DNA of 64,000 nt from the NCBI GenBank assembly GCA_023055425.1, contig JALGPY010000004.1, positions 62,891,718 through 62,955,717 on the forward strand, written 5' to 3'. The translations under genes were made by a program, and so were the position numbers. Below are positions 35,701 through 46,780 of this stretch, one piece after another. Numbering within the stretch: position 1 is the first letter of the stretch; the number at the start of each line of letters is the position of its first letter. Below the pieces are notes generated by a model. The model did no database searches and was not told the DNA's origin. It saw nothing but the letters and a program-made list of their open reading frames with translations. The stretch is from Linanthus parryae (Eukaryota; Streptophyta; Magnoliopsida; Ericales; Polemoniaceae).

Positions 35701-37310
35701 AAACAAGAAGAACCTCCCAAGAAGCAGAAGATGGATCAGGATGAGGTAAGCTCTTTGATGGAGGTGGTCGGCGAAGTCAGCACTGACACTGAGGTAAATG
35801 TATGAACTGTTTTAACTTTAGACTTGATGTCTCTCTTTCCAATTTTAACATTTTATTGATTTATTATGTGGCATCCTTGGTTTCTTGGGAGGACCCAAGG
35901 ACAAACATTGATGGGTCTGTCCGGGGAAAGGCGCCGTGGATCATAAAGGGGTCTAATCGGGTGTCGCTTAAGAAGCAACAAAGCAATTCTGAGGAAATGA
36001 CCTGTCTGCCAAAGATGCCTAGCCTGGAAGATTGCTAGCTCCACTTCTTTTTGTCTCACAAATATGAGCCTCAATACGACAAAACACCCTGAGATCCCAA
36101 AGTTCCACAAAGATTGCGACAGTAAGTGTTATTTACATTCAAATTTCCTAAATAAGCTGTATAAGAAACAAATTTTGTTTTTACTTATGGTTTTATTTGG
36201 CATTATATCTGCAGTGAGTTGGTTATTAACATGGCTGATTATGAGAAGGTGACGAGGTATTCCGTGTGGCGCCTTAGAGATGAAAAATGGTTTGACAACG
36301 AAGTAAGTATTTATTTTTGTTGATTTAACGGAGTTTCTTAAGACATATATAATCCTCTCGCATCATCATCATAACACTTTTCTATTCACTTTTTAAACAA
36401 TTAGGTGATGGATGCATATTTGCAATTCCTTCATCTGAAAGAACGCAGCCGCGAATTTGGTGGAATCCCTCGCATTTGGTACCTCGGCACAAATTATGCC
36501 GTAGGTTCATTCCCTTTTCATTGAATAAAAACTCAATTTAAAATTCATCCACAAAATGACATCATTAATTATAATTCTTTTTAGCCCACGAAGGGTCTTC
36601 GATATTTCCAAGTGTCCGATCATTATGGAGGAACGTGGAGCGAGATGGGCTACATAAGACTTACGATTTCTATCAATACAAATTACTTTATACACTCATA
36701 TTTTGTTGAAATTATTTTATGTTGAATTGTTAATGAAATAGATTGCCCTGCCCATGAATGTACATCACACCCACTGGTTCATGATGGTCATTTCCTTTGT
36801 CGACAAGGAATTATACGTCTTGGACTCGAATTCTGGACTTGGGTATGATGAGGGGGATGTAGCTAAAAAAGTTTATCAAATGCACAAGGTGCTATCCTCC
36901 TATCCAGAGTACCATGATGACATCAGAAAGTGGGATGTGTGGTACATGAATGACGACGTTCCCCAACAACCAACGGGTAAAAATCTAATTCATTGAATCC
37001 ACTCACAAATTTGTTAAACTATCTTATACATTACAACTGCATTCTGTTTTAATCTCTCAGGAATGATTGTGGCCCTTATTGCTTCTTTATGACCCACTTG
37101 AGGGACCTGATTCCTAATCCAAATAAGAACTTCTCTGTCCGAGTGAAGCAGCTCAGAATCTGGATTGCCAATCAAATGGCTAGATCAGACTACAACATCC
37201 ACTTTGCCAAGATGTTTAAAGAGTTAATGAGATTCAAGTCTATTGATGAGAATGTTCTGGAGTTTGAAAGGATGTACAATTTCCCTACTTTTCCTACCGT
37301 TCCATTATAA
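32720..37310 (+). pseudogene. ULP1-like (C48) cysteine protease gene of a MULE, plus-strand copy
   Basis: Eleven exons can be traced: 32720-33177, 33446-33903, 34162-35028, 35124-35264, 35360-35793, ~35871-36121, 36215-36302, 36405-36500, 36585-36653, 36742-36976 and 37061-37310. The N-terminal part is charged, and exon 5 is E/K-rich. Exon 3 has a conserved block (GSLTAHGRTVDVTHEVVGWL). The protease end keeps His in THW (36772), Asp in VLDSNSG (36823), Gln in VPQQ and Cys in NDCGPYC (37068), the C48 catalytic set. Damage: a stop in exon 1 (TGA near 33101), frameshifts in exons 2 and 3, stops at 34543, 34813 and 35660, and a stop in exon 6. The exon 6 acceptor changed AG to AT, the exon 9 donor GTAAGT became ATAAGA, and one base is missing before the exon 10 donor. 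Confidence 0.8.
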
Positions 37311-37841
37311 TCTGGGGCGAAGACGAGGAGGTCGGCGCGAAAGTCGGCGGGGAAGAATGGAAAAAGTGAATTTGTTTGTTATGTTGTTGGGGATTTTGTA
37401 ATATGAACAATATTTATGTCAGTAAATTTTGTGGGTTGTTTGAGAGAGTATATGTTATGAACAATGTTTCCCAATGTTGATGAGACAATATTTTTTTATT
37501 ATTATTTGATGGCTTGTGTTTTTTTTTCTGAAAAATTGCTTGTGATTTTTTGTGAACACAAACTGTACAGTTAAATTTATTTAAGGTGCATTTGGTGTTG
37601 GCCAACTACCCTCACCTACCAAAACTGAATTAATAAATGCACTACTAGGTTATTATGTATCCATTCTAAAGTGTTGAGGTCTCTTTCTTAAATGTAGATA
37701 CATGCATTTATATCAACCAACTTACCCACTGTCCGCTTTTAATACTATCTCCAACCACTCTCAACTCTTTATTTCTCTCTTCACTCTCATATCTCATCAG
37801 TTCTCCTTCTCTTTCACCCTTCTCTTCTTTCTCTCTAAGAA

Positions 37842-38069
37842 ATGTCTCAACATAGTGTAAGCTCTTCTCCCTCACCAAGCAATAAACCTTCATATTCAAG
37901 AGAAGATGCATCCCGGAGGTCAGGGTGTAGGCCTGGGCAGTGTTTCTGTGGCCGTTACCCGGTAAGTCGTACCGCACATACGCGCGAAAATGATGGACGC
38001 GTGTTTTGGACTGGACTTGTCCCAGTCCGTGCTGTGCTCCATATCACCAAAAACTTCTGGAGGAGGTAA
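37842..38069 (+). CDS. Small GRF-type zinc-finger ORF, probably degenerate
   Basis: The 75-residue ORF opens with a Ser/Pro-rich stretch (MSQHSVSSSPSPSNKPSY) and contains CRPGQCFCGRYPVSRTAHTR followed by NDGRVFWTG. This fits the GRF zinc-finger pattern (CxCG, then RT.T..N.GR.FW.C), found in some DNA-repair proteins and in short plant transposon-borne proteins. The final cysteine after FW is missing, so zinc binding is probably lost. It lies 530 bases after the ULP1 stop. No counterpart was seen in the minus-strand element. Confidence 0.5.
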   Translation: MSQHSVSSSPSPSNKPSYSREDASRRSGCRPGQCFCGRYPVSRTAHTRENDGRVFWTGLVPVRAVLHITKNFWRR

Positions 38070-38086
38070 CAACGTTGAGTAGAAGA

Positions 38087-38345
38087 CTCGTACTGGCCGA
38101 GAATACTTCCAAAGCCCACTCTTTTCATGTGAAATTGCTGTATGTTGTGATTTTTGTCATTTTCATTGTTTCAATTTCAAAGTAAGATAGTTTCCCCTTT
38201 ATTCTGTTGTGTTCAGTGAAGTATGAGACTCGAAGGGGCCGAGAATGCTTCAAAAGCCCACTATTTTCGTGTGAAACTGTTGTATGTTGTGATTTTTGTC
38301 ATTTTAAATATTTTAATTTCAAAGTACGATAGTATATTTATATAT
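38087..38345. repeat. Two-copy direct repeat (~115 bp)
   Basis: Bases 38087-38205 recur at 38230-38345 (GGCCGAGAATRCTTC, GTATGTTGTGATTTTTGTCA, AATTTCAAAGTA), offset by about 143. No coding sense is visible. Confidence 0.8.
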
Positions 38346-38544
38346 CATTCTAATTCTGCTGTGATTAGTTAAGGATTCAAGTTTTGTTAACAATGATATC
38401 TCAGTTTTTATCTTAAATGAAAGGCTTAATATCTGAACTGTTAAACTCACTAGCTAAAGATTAATCAACGTTATCACTGTGTTATCTTATTGAGCTTAGT
38501 TCATTCTAAAGTGTTAACAATACTATCTAGGTTAAAAAGGAATC

Positions 38545-38612
38545 TTCCTGGGACCACATTTTTTGTCCGGTAGCTGGCATCTGGGACCACTTTTTTCGTC
38601 TGGTAGCTGGCA
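38545..38612. repeat. Two-copy 34-bp tandem repeat at the element end
   Basis: CTGGGACCAC, a T-run, GTC and GGTAGCTGGCAT occur twice in tandem. The minus-strand element end holds a diverged version, so this is likely terminal sequence. Confidence 0.75.
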
Positions 38613-38849
38613 TTTTCTTAATAACCGGCTAGTACCAGATTAGCCAGTTACCACAGGGACGCAACAAAGTTTTGGCCATTACTTTCACTCTATCTTCATC
38701 CCTTGTGTTTCCAGAAGTTTTTGTCTATACTTTTTATTTTGATATCTTTCTGAAATTCTATCAAGAATAGAACTTCACATAGGTGGTGAAATCAATGGGT
38801 GAACAAATATGAGCAATGCATAGCAGTTTCCTTTTCAACTAGAACTTCA

Positions 38850-40636
38850 CAAGATGGATCAGTGATAAATGTGGTATAACATTGTATAAGTGTGGAGTTA
38901 AAAGAACCCTTGGGAGTCTGTATGTAGTTGGTCAAAGTTAGTAACAAATGTTAGTATTGAAGGAATTACTTAGCAGATGATTGTAACTAATCATTCTTCT
39001 TTTTCATTTTCTGTAATGAGAAGATCAGGTTCTCTTCATCATCATCCCTCTCTCTCTCTTTGTGTGATTCTTGAGTTTCAAGTCTATGTAAGTCTTTCTG
39101 GTATCACAGCTTTGGAAAGTCTAGCTGCCACTCGTTCTAAATTGGACCTCACCCCTCCGTTTGTCTTCTCCGGTTCCTTCATCTTCTGATTGCGTTATTC
39201 GTTCGCTCTTCCTTAAAAAATTCGAATTCTGTGTGTTGGTGCTTCCTCTGCCATTATAATTGTTTTCATATCTGAAATTTAATCTGAGATTCATTCAAAT
39301 TCATTTTGGCGGGTTCAATTCAAAGCACTGAGTCACTTCCAAGTCCAGTGACCAATTCTTGCCAAGTTTTGTATTTTCTGTGCCGAATTTCGCCGAGTTC
39401 TTCTTTCAGGACTGAGTTTACCGAGTTCTCTCTGAGTTATTGCCACCACTGAGTTTATTCAACCAGGATTGAAGTTTGTGTTTTGTAATCTGAGTTATTT
39501 GGTTCCGTTTATGCTGGAGGGCTCAAACTAGCGTGTGTGGCGCGCTCATATCTCTACTCTGCTCCAGGAAAAGAGCCTCATATTTTATATCACTGATTCT
39601 CGTCGAGTACCACCAGCTACAATAGTTGCTGAATCAGGTTCGTCAATATCTAATTATGCATTTCTTGTATGGAAATCAATGGACCAACATCTCAAGAGTT
39701 GCCTTTTTTGCTTCACTCTATTCATCTGTGATTCCTGTTGTACTGCATTTGACTCATGCTTATGGGATTTGGTCTGCCTTAAGGTCAAATTTGCATCTCT
39801 ATCTAGATCTCACATTCACCAACTGTAAATGTAGTTATTCACTATTCAGATTTCAGCATCTTGATCAATCTCTGGAAGCCTATTTGGCACATATAAAAGC
39901 TATAACTGATAGTCTAACACATGTCAATGAGTTTATCTCAGAAGATGATGTGATTCTGCATATTTCTTAAGGGATTATCACAACATTGTGATCATTTTAA
40001 GTCCTCTAATAGGACTAGACCATCACCAATTACAATACCATAAATCCAATTAAGTCCTCTAAATCTGAAGAAATAGCATCTTGCTGGTTCTATGGCTTCC
40101 TCCTCTAGGTCACATGATCGAGCTACTTCTTATTTTGGTTACAAACTTGCACAGCTCAGGTTTCCTCAAAAAATGGACACTACAAGAATGCATGTTCTAA
40201 TTGTAATGTTTCTTGTTCTTATGAGGAAGTAACATGTTCTCAATTTGGTTCTAATCATACTGGTAATGGCTTGAATAAGCATTTCCCTCATGGATCAGTC
40301 TAAGCGGTGAGCCAAATATGTGGAATATCCAAGCACTCTGCATTGGATTGCTTGTACATGACAATAATGCTATGTTTGCACCTACAAGGCCTCCTCCACT
40401 AAGGAAACCATGGCTTCAACCCTATGCAGCTACTTATCAACCTTCCTATCGTCACTATGGTGGCAACCTCCTCCCATGCCTCTTCTTCCTCTTCGGGGAT
40501 TCATCGCCCTTCTCATGCAGAGCCTAGAGCTCCATAGTTACTTGACAGTGGAGCTAATCACCACTTAACAAACACCAGTGAAGCTTTTAACTATCTACCT
40601 TCTCATTATGGTGGTTCTGTTATGTTCCATGTGAGT
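38850..40636 (+). pseudogene. Copia fragment: LTR end, primer site, gag, protease
   Basis: An LTR-like sequence ends at 39098 and is followed by TGGTATCACAGC (39099-39110), the Met-tRNA primer site with one change. Gag follows after a leader. SNYAFLVWKSMDQHL, then in another frame ASLYSSVIPVVLHLTHAYGIWSAL and LEAYLAHIKAITDSL (39626-39970), match the UBN2-type copia gag. A degraded knuckle (QICGISKHSALDC, ~40315) and protease (LLDSGANHHLTNTSEAFN, ~40535) follow. Similarity stops at about 40636, where an unrelated LTR-like sequence starts. It is heavily frameshifted. Confidence 0.75.
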
Positions 40637-40699
40637 AATTGTAACAACCCCCGATTTACCATGTGCCAGGAATCGGGGCGGTGTCACTCCGCATCCAAG
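40637..40699. repeat. LTR-like sequence, left part (possibly Ty3/gypsy)
   Basis: It begins TGTAACAACCCCCGATTT and has CGGGGCGGTGTCACTCC, a style common at the start of plant Ty3/gypsy LTRs. It resumes after the nested copia at 45113 (GTTACCCTCGGCATGCAAGA). The right end is not found. Confidence 0.4.
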
Positions 40700-40704
40700 G
40701 TTAC

Positions 40705-40859
40705 TGTTAGAAGCGGAAGCAATTGGGATGGAGAATTGTATTATTCAACATGACATACAATACAGATGATGTCCTACATATATACACTTCTACAAATAAG
40801 GTAATAACCTATATTAGGGAAATCAAGATCAATCATATAATCAGCCATATATGCTAACA
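40705..40859 (-). repeat. 3' LTR of the minus-strand copia
   Basis: 155 bp bounded, on the plus strand, by TGTTAGAAGC and ATGCTAACA. On the minus strand it follows the purine-rich CAGTTTGAGGGGGGG. Confidence 0.9.
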
Positions 40860-40866
40860 CCCCCCC

Positions 40867-43800
40867 TCAAACTGAAGATGGTATAGAGGAGACAAGCTGA
40901 AGTTTGGATACAAGATCCGAGAAGCGTCCAGGAGGGTGAGACTTTGTGTAGATATCAGCAGTCTGCTCTAGAGTAGTAACTGACTTGAGATAGACCGTCC
41001 CTGTAGTCAAGTGATGTCGGGTGAAATGACAATCGATCTCAATGTGTTTGGTGCGCTCATGAAATACGTCATTGTGGGCAATCTGAATTGCACTGCGATT
41101 ATCACAACATATCGTAGTAGGACCAGATTGAGCCATACCCATATCTGCTAACAACCTACGAAGCCAAACAAGTTCTTGTGTAGAATCAGCTAAAGCCCGG
41201 AACTCAGCCTCATTACTGGAACGAGAAACAACGGTTTGCTTCTTGCTAAATCATGAGATGAGAGAGTCTCCTAGAAAGAAACAATAACCAGTAGTAGAAC
41301 GTCTATCAGTCGGGTCGCCGACCCAGTCAGCATCAGAGAAACCATGTAGCACTGGAGCAGAGTGAGAAGAAAAGCAAAGACCACGAAACAATGTACCCTT
41401 CACATATCGGAGAATCCGAAGAACAGCGGTGTAGTGGGTAGAACGTGGGGATGATAGGAACTGACTCACCTGATGAACAGTGTATGCAATATCAGGACAG
41501 GTAACTGAGAGGTACACCAAGCTACCAATAAGTTGTCGGTAAAGAGTAGGATTAGGCAGAGGCTTGCCATCTAGAGGAGTCAGCTTTAGATTTGGCTCTA
41601 AAGGAGTAGAAGCGGTCTTTTGATCTGTCAGACCAGCACGAGCAATAATATCTGAAGCATACTTAGTCTGAGATAGTGAATAACCATCAGAACTAGAAGT
41701 GACCTCAAGTCCTAGAAAATAACTAAGATGACCCAAATCCTTCATCTCAAAGTGACGAATCAGGTAATTCTTAAGATCAGCAATGCCACTGAGATCATCA
41801 CCAGTAATAATCATGTCATCCCCATATATCAACAATAAAATAATCCCACGTTCAGTGCGACGAATGAATAGAGCAGAGTCATAAGGACTGGAGGAAAAAC
41901 CAAACTGAAGTACAGTGGCACTGAACTTAGCAAACCAAGCTCGAGGAGCTTGCTTAAGTCCATACAGAGCTCTACGAAGACGACAAACCTGAGAAGGCGA
42001 AACAATAAGTCCGGGTGGAGGCTGCATGTAAACCTCCTCAGAGAGATCTCCGTTAAGAAATGCATTCTTAACATCCATCTGAAATAAAGACCAGCGGCGA
42101 ATAGCAGCAACAGCAAGTAGTGTACGGACAGAAGTAAGACGAGCAACAGGAGCAAAAGTCTCCTCATAATCAATCCCGTACTCCTGAGTAAACCCCCTAG
42201 CAACCAATCGAGCCTTATAGCGCTCAACCGACCCATCTGATCGAGTCTTAATTTTGTAGACCCATCTACAACTGACTGGAGTTTTCCCAGGTGGTAATGT
42301 AACTAAATCCCATGTGTGAGCCTTAGCCAATGCATCCAATTCGTCATCCATTGCTTTCTGCCAAATGGGATTAGATCTAGCCTCACGATAAGAGCGAGGC
42401 TCATGGTGCTGTATAATAGTAGAATAACAATGGTAATCCCGGAGCCAAGTAGGGGTTGTGCGTTCTCTATCAGATCGACGAAGGTAAGGGCATAGTAGAA
42501 GAAGACTCACTGTTGGGTGTAGAAGATGTCTCAACAACATGAGGAACAAATTCATCCGAGGAAGTATCAGCAGTTACTTCTCCAGGAGGAGCAGAAGTAT
42601 CATCATGAGATGGAGCTTGTTCGGGAACAAGTTCAGGAGCCGACACAGGATGTGTCTCATGATTCAGCAATGGCTCAGAAGAATACACTGAAAAGTCATC
42701 AGAGAATGAGTCAAATTACGGATCAGAAAGAACAGGGCGATCGACAGTTGTAGAAGCATCAAAAGAGGAGACCGAAGAAAACATCTTATGCTCCCAGAAT
42801 ACCACATGACGAGAAACACGGAGGCGCTTCGAAATTGGATCCCAAAAACGATATCCCTTATGTTCAATTCTATATCCAAGAAAACAACATATCCGTGATC
42901 GAGGCTCCAACTTACTATGCTCGTGAGGCTGAAGAAGAACAAAACATACACTGCCAAAAACTCGAAGAGATGAATAATCTGGAGATTTACCAAAGATCTT
43001 CTCGTACGGAGTCATGTTTTGAATAACTGGGGTAGGAACCCGATTGATGGTATAGACAGCAGTCAAAGCAGCTTCACCCCAAAAGCGTTCAGGACATGAT
43101 GAAGAAATAAGGAGTGCACGAGCTGTATCAAGAATATGACGATGCTTGCGTTCAGCACGACCATTTTGTTGAGACGTGCTTGGACATGATCTGTGAGGCA
43201 GTGTTCCATGCTTGCGAATAGTATCAATAAACTGTGAAGACTTATACTCCATAGCATTATCAGATCTGAAGATTTTGATTGAACGTGAAAACTGAGTCTG
43301 AACCATAGCAGCAAAATCATAATAAATCTGATGCAACTCCGATCGATTCTTCATGAGATATAACCATGTATATCGAGTAAAGTCGTCAACAAAGATGACA
43401 AAATATCTAGAACCACCCATTGTAGGATGGGGAGAAGGTCCCCAAACATCCGAGTGTACTTGATCAAAAGGTGCCAAAGAAGAAGATGTACTATGTGGGA
43501 AGGGCAATGCATGTTGCTTAGCTAATTGGCACGACATACAATCAACATGATCGTCATCAACGTAACCCAATTTTCCACTTGAGACTAGAGAACGAACACG
43601 GCCAATAGAAGCATGGCCTAGTCGAGAATGCCATAGACTAAGCGACGAAGATACCGGTAAAGTAACAGATGCAGCTGAAGTGGAAGATGGAAGGTTCAGA
43701 CTTGTCAGCTCAAATAGACGTCCAACTTTATGGCCAACACCGAGTATCTTCCCTGTCTAAGGATCCTGCACACGACACCCACTAGAGGAAAATATAACAT

Positions 43801-44314
43801 CCAAGCCAAGTTCACAAATTTGCCCAACAGATACAAGATTCAATGTGAGATCAGGAATTAAAAATGTGTCAGGCAGAGATAGATTATCTTGTGAAATATG
43901 TCTAGTATGAGTAACTTGCATACGAGATCCATCAGCAGTGTGAATATTCGGAACAACAGAAGCATCACGTCGAGTACTAAATATATCTGAATTAGAAGTC
44001 ATATGATTGCAGCATCCTGAGTCAAAATACCAAGAGCGATTACCTGAGGTAGTAGACAAAGAAGTTGAATTAGGCTGCTGACGAGATATCTCAATAAGCC
44101 GCTTAAGAACTGTCACCAATCCAAAAAGCGATGCAATATTTGGTGGAGATGCAGGAGGAGCGAGCTTGGACTGTGATTTAGGGTGCTGAGGACACTCAGA
44201 TAGGTAGTGGCCTGGTTGCTGTTGTCCACAAAAACGACAATGCCGAATTGGACAATGTAGAAGTTTGTGTCCAAGTGCATGACAATATGAGCAAAATCCT
44301 CCAGACTGATCCAT
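40867..44314 (-). pseudogene. Copia pol, nearly complete with few lesions, no gag
   Basis: Starting at 44314, two Cys-rich knuckles appear (CSYCHALGHKLLHC; CRFCGQQQPGHYLSEC). Then protease (WYFDSGCCNHMTSN, Cys in place of the usual Ala/Thr), pre-integrase (LWHSRLGHASIGRV), integrase (VHSDVWGP; FRSDNAMEY; GRAERKHRH) and RT (42400-41600) follow. The RT keeps FQMDVKNAFLNGDL and has YGDDMII in place of the usual YVDD. RNase H (GFSDADWVGD; ICCDNRSAIQIA) ends at 40867. Stops lie at 43757, 42716 and 41251, with a frameshift near 42500. Polyprotein function is lost unless some stops are read through, but RT (434 residues) is open. Confidence 0.93.
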
Positions 44315-44946
44315 AGAAAATAACCACTAATATCCCGAAGCCCTGAAAATGTGTGTATGCGAGCTGAAAGGACGCAAAACGTAGCCGAGAAACGAGTTCA
44401 AGGGCTCAAAATATCCCAGGAATCAATCTCCCTAAATAAGAGGGAACTTTATGTAATCTCCCAAAACTAGGGGGTGTACACTGTAAATTTAGAAGATGGG
44501 GTTGGATTACACAAACCCACCCTCTGTTGAAGAACCCACGCCTCTGTTTTATTGTTCTACAGCGGACTGGGTGCGGCTTGGACGGAAGCCGATCGAGGAG
44601 ATTCGGCTAGCACGGAAGCTGTCGGCTTGACAGCTGGAATCGAGTAAAAATCCGCCGATCTTGTAATCGGATCGGAGAGACCCGAATACCAGCAGTGTCG
44701 GCGCGTTCGTCGGTGGGGGCGAGGACGTCGTCAGGGAAAGTGCGCGTGAGAGCGCGTCAGGCACTGGAATGAGTTCTGCGAAATTGCAGATTGCTCGCTT
44801 CTTGACTGCGAGGAATCTGGGTTGGTGGAGAGGTAACAATATGGCCGGAAATCGTCTGAATCAAGCTGTTACAGAGAGGACGAATTTGCCGGTGAAAAGA
44901 ACAGAGGTTGTGTCTCTTGTTCGAAAAAAAGATGCAGGAGCTTTAG

Positions 44947-44959
44947 GGCTCTGATACCA
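44947..44959 (-). promoter_or_regulatory. Primer-binding site (initiator-Met tRNA), minus strand
   Basis: GGCTCTGATACCA on the plus strand is TGGTATCAGAGCC on the minus strand, a 13-base match. Confidence 0.85.
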
Positions 44960-45112
44960 TTAGAAGCGGAAGCAATTGGGATGGAGAATTGTATTATTCA
45001 ACATGACATACAATACAGATGATGTCCTACATATATACACTTCTACAAATAAGGTAATAACCTATATTAGGGAAATCAAGATCAATCATATAATCAGTCA
45101 TATATGCTAACA
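44960..45112 (-). repeat. 5' LTR of the minus-strand copia
   Basis: Near-identical to the other LTR (one internal mismatch). The two terminal bases next to the primer site are missing, so the LTR runs straight into TGGTATC on the minus strand. Confidence 0.9.
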
Positions 45113-46440
45113 GTTACCCTCGGCATGCAAGAGGTTTAAACGTGACAAAGTAACCCAACTACTATTCAATGTCAATATTACACAAGATTTCAACATATGA
45201 ACATCAGGTTCTTGCGCCAAACACGGGCATACAACGATTATTAAGACATACTAACTTATTTAAGTATTGTCCAAAAGAGGTCCAACAAAGTTATGACTTA
45301 AGCAGCTATGTTCGTCAATATCTTTGCCTCACACATCCCTATCGTAGTCACCTATGGGGTTTTTTTTAAAAGAAGCCATGCCAACCCCAAAAATTGTATA
45401 AGTCAGCAAACGGATGAGTAAGCAAATACCATTCCATGTGAATCGAATAAACGATGAAGTATTAGTATGAATTAAAAAGGATGATTTGACACAAAATCAA
45501 ATCATGAAAATGGTCATGTACTTATCAAAACTCATCGGGAATTACGCAAAACGGTAGATAATCCATGTAGATGTAAATGTTATTATGGAGTTATCAGTTT
45601 TCACGATTCAATCAAGTTTAGCTACAAGGCCGTTAGTGGATTGGGTGGGGAAGTTTGTAATGGACTCAGCGTCAGTGCCCTGTCTATGGGTGCAACGCGT
45701 CTGACATGTGTGGATTTTGTGGCCTTCATACCGTGGTGGTGTATTTTCAGTTATACTAGTATCCTTACCTAAATTATATGACAAGCTTGCCGGTTCAGAA
45801 CTTGTAACGCTAGGCTCGTGACGCCAGTGGGGCGTGCTTATGCGTTTCTCGAAGTACTGAACGGCTGAGCGGTTACAAGAGTCTAAGAATTTAGACCAAC
45901 CTCGAAGCACGCGCCATGTAGCGCAAGTTAGTGCAAACAAAGTGAACCATGTGATATAATAGGAAAAGCCACCACCCGGTATTGAAATCCCTCCACCGGA
46001 ATCGGGTGCACCCGTGCACCGAACTTCATGAAATGTGGCACTGGAGACTGAGATAAATAATTAAAAAAAAAAAAAAAACTTTTTTCTAGTTTGATTTTTC
46101 GAAACACTTATGGCGAACAAGATCATGATTACGACAGAAGTAGTTTGCACATAAACGCGAATCCATACTAAACGCGGAGTGTTTTACTTTTACAACATTG
46201 ATGACCCATGGGATTCTTTTCCTATACACCCTTGAGCACAGGAGGCCAAATGCAGTTAACCCTTAAATTTGTACGGTGAGATTTGGCCACTTGTTTTACT
46301 AGAATAGTTTGGTACCCTAATCATCTGAGCAATCTGCACGCATATATATACCCCTCATTGGTCAATTTTCTCTGGATAAACAACTGATTGTACAGCCGAC
46401 AAGAGAACTCTGGAACCCGCTATTTCACTTCCTCTTTTGC
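45113..46440. other. LTR-like continuation and unassigned sequence
   Basis: The first ~80 bases continue the LTR-like sequence split by the copia. Beyond that I recognise nothing coding. A 16-base A run at about 46062-46077 could be the tail of an old retroposed sequence. Confidence 0.4.
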
Positions 46441-46493
46441 TTAAAACTCCGATCTTCCATCGCATCCAGAAGCCTACCCAAATCACGAAGAGG

Positions 46494-46780
46494 ATGAAGA
46501 ACAAAACCCAAATCACGATTGGCTCGATTCCGTGCGATTTTGCTCATCATGGGATGAGTGAATTACGATGTAGTAATTGCTTTCCTGCTCCCTTTGTATT
46601 AGCGATGTAAGTGATTCTCTCTCTCTCTTTCTGTTCATAAAACCTTATTGGCCGCAGGAAGATAGATCTTTATTTAAAGATTCCACAGATAGATAGCCTG
46701 ATTCATTGTGATTTTGCTTGCGCAGGTTGGGTCATTTTCTCAAAGCATATCTTGCTCCTAAATGCTTATTATTAACTTAA
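46494..46780 (+). CDS. Possible small spliced ORF of 55 residues (unrecognised)
   Basis: ATG at 46494 opens a frame to 46606, followed by a consensus donor GTAAGT. An acceptor (TTGCTTGCGCAG) ends at 46725, and the frame continues in phase to TAA at 46778-46780. The 119-base intron is AT-rich and starts with a CT run. The product would begin MKNKTQITIGSIPCDFAHH and contain CSNCFPAPF. It matches no family I know. It could instead be the 5' leader of a host gene whose body was lost. Confidence 0.25.

Larger units (their letters stand above)
32319..38660 (+). mobile_element. Second ULP1 element (plus strand), no transposase
   Basis: It is colinear with the minus-strand element at 10.4-19.8 kb over the ULP1 gene and ends in the same motifs (GGGACCAC.TTTTT and AGGGACGCA), but the FAR1/MULE transposase is absent. 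In its place lie a GRF zinc-finger ORF and short direct repeats. With the 715-bp array upstream, it looks like the non-autonomous partner. The right edge is approximate. Confidence 0.55.
40705..45112 (-). mobile_element. 4.4-kb copia (minus strand) with TSD GTTAC
   Basis: LTRs of ~155 bp (40705-40859 and 44960-45112) differ at one internal position by eye. GTTAC flanks both ends (40700-40704 and 45113-45117). Reading on the minus strand, the primer site lies at 44959-44947, pol at 44314-40867 and a purine tract at 40875-40860. No gag domain is found between primer site and knuckle, so the element depends on others. Near-identical LTRs suggest a recent insertion. Confidence 0.92.

Noticed and set aside
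44549..44954. Open frames in the leader of the minus-strand copia as a possible gag
   Set aside because: No gag-like helical region or knuckle; sequence is GC-rich leader. The knuckle-containing frame starts only at 44314.
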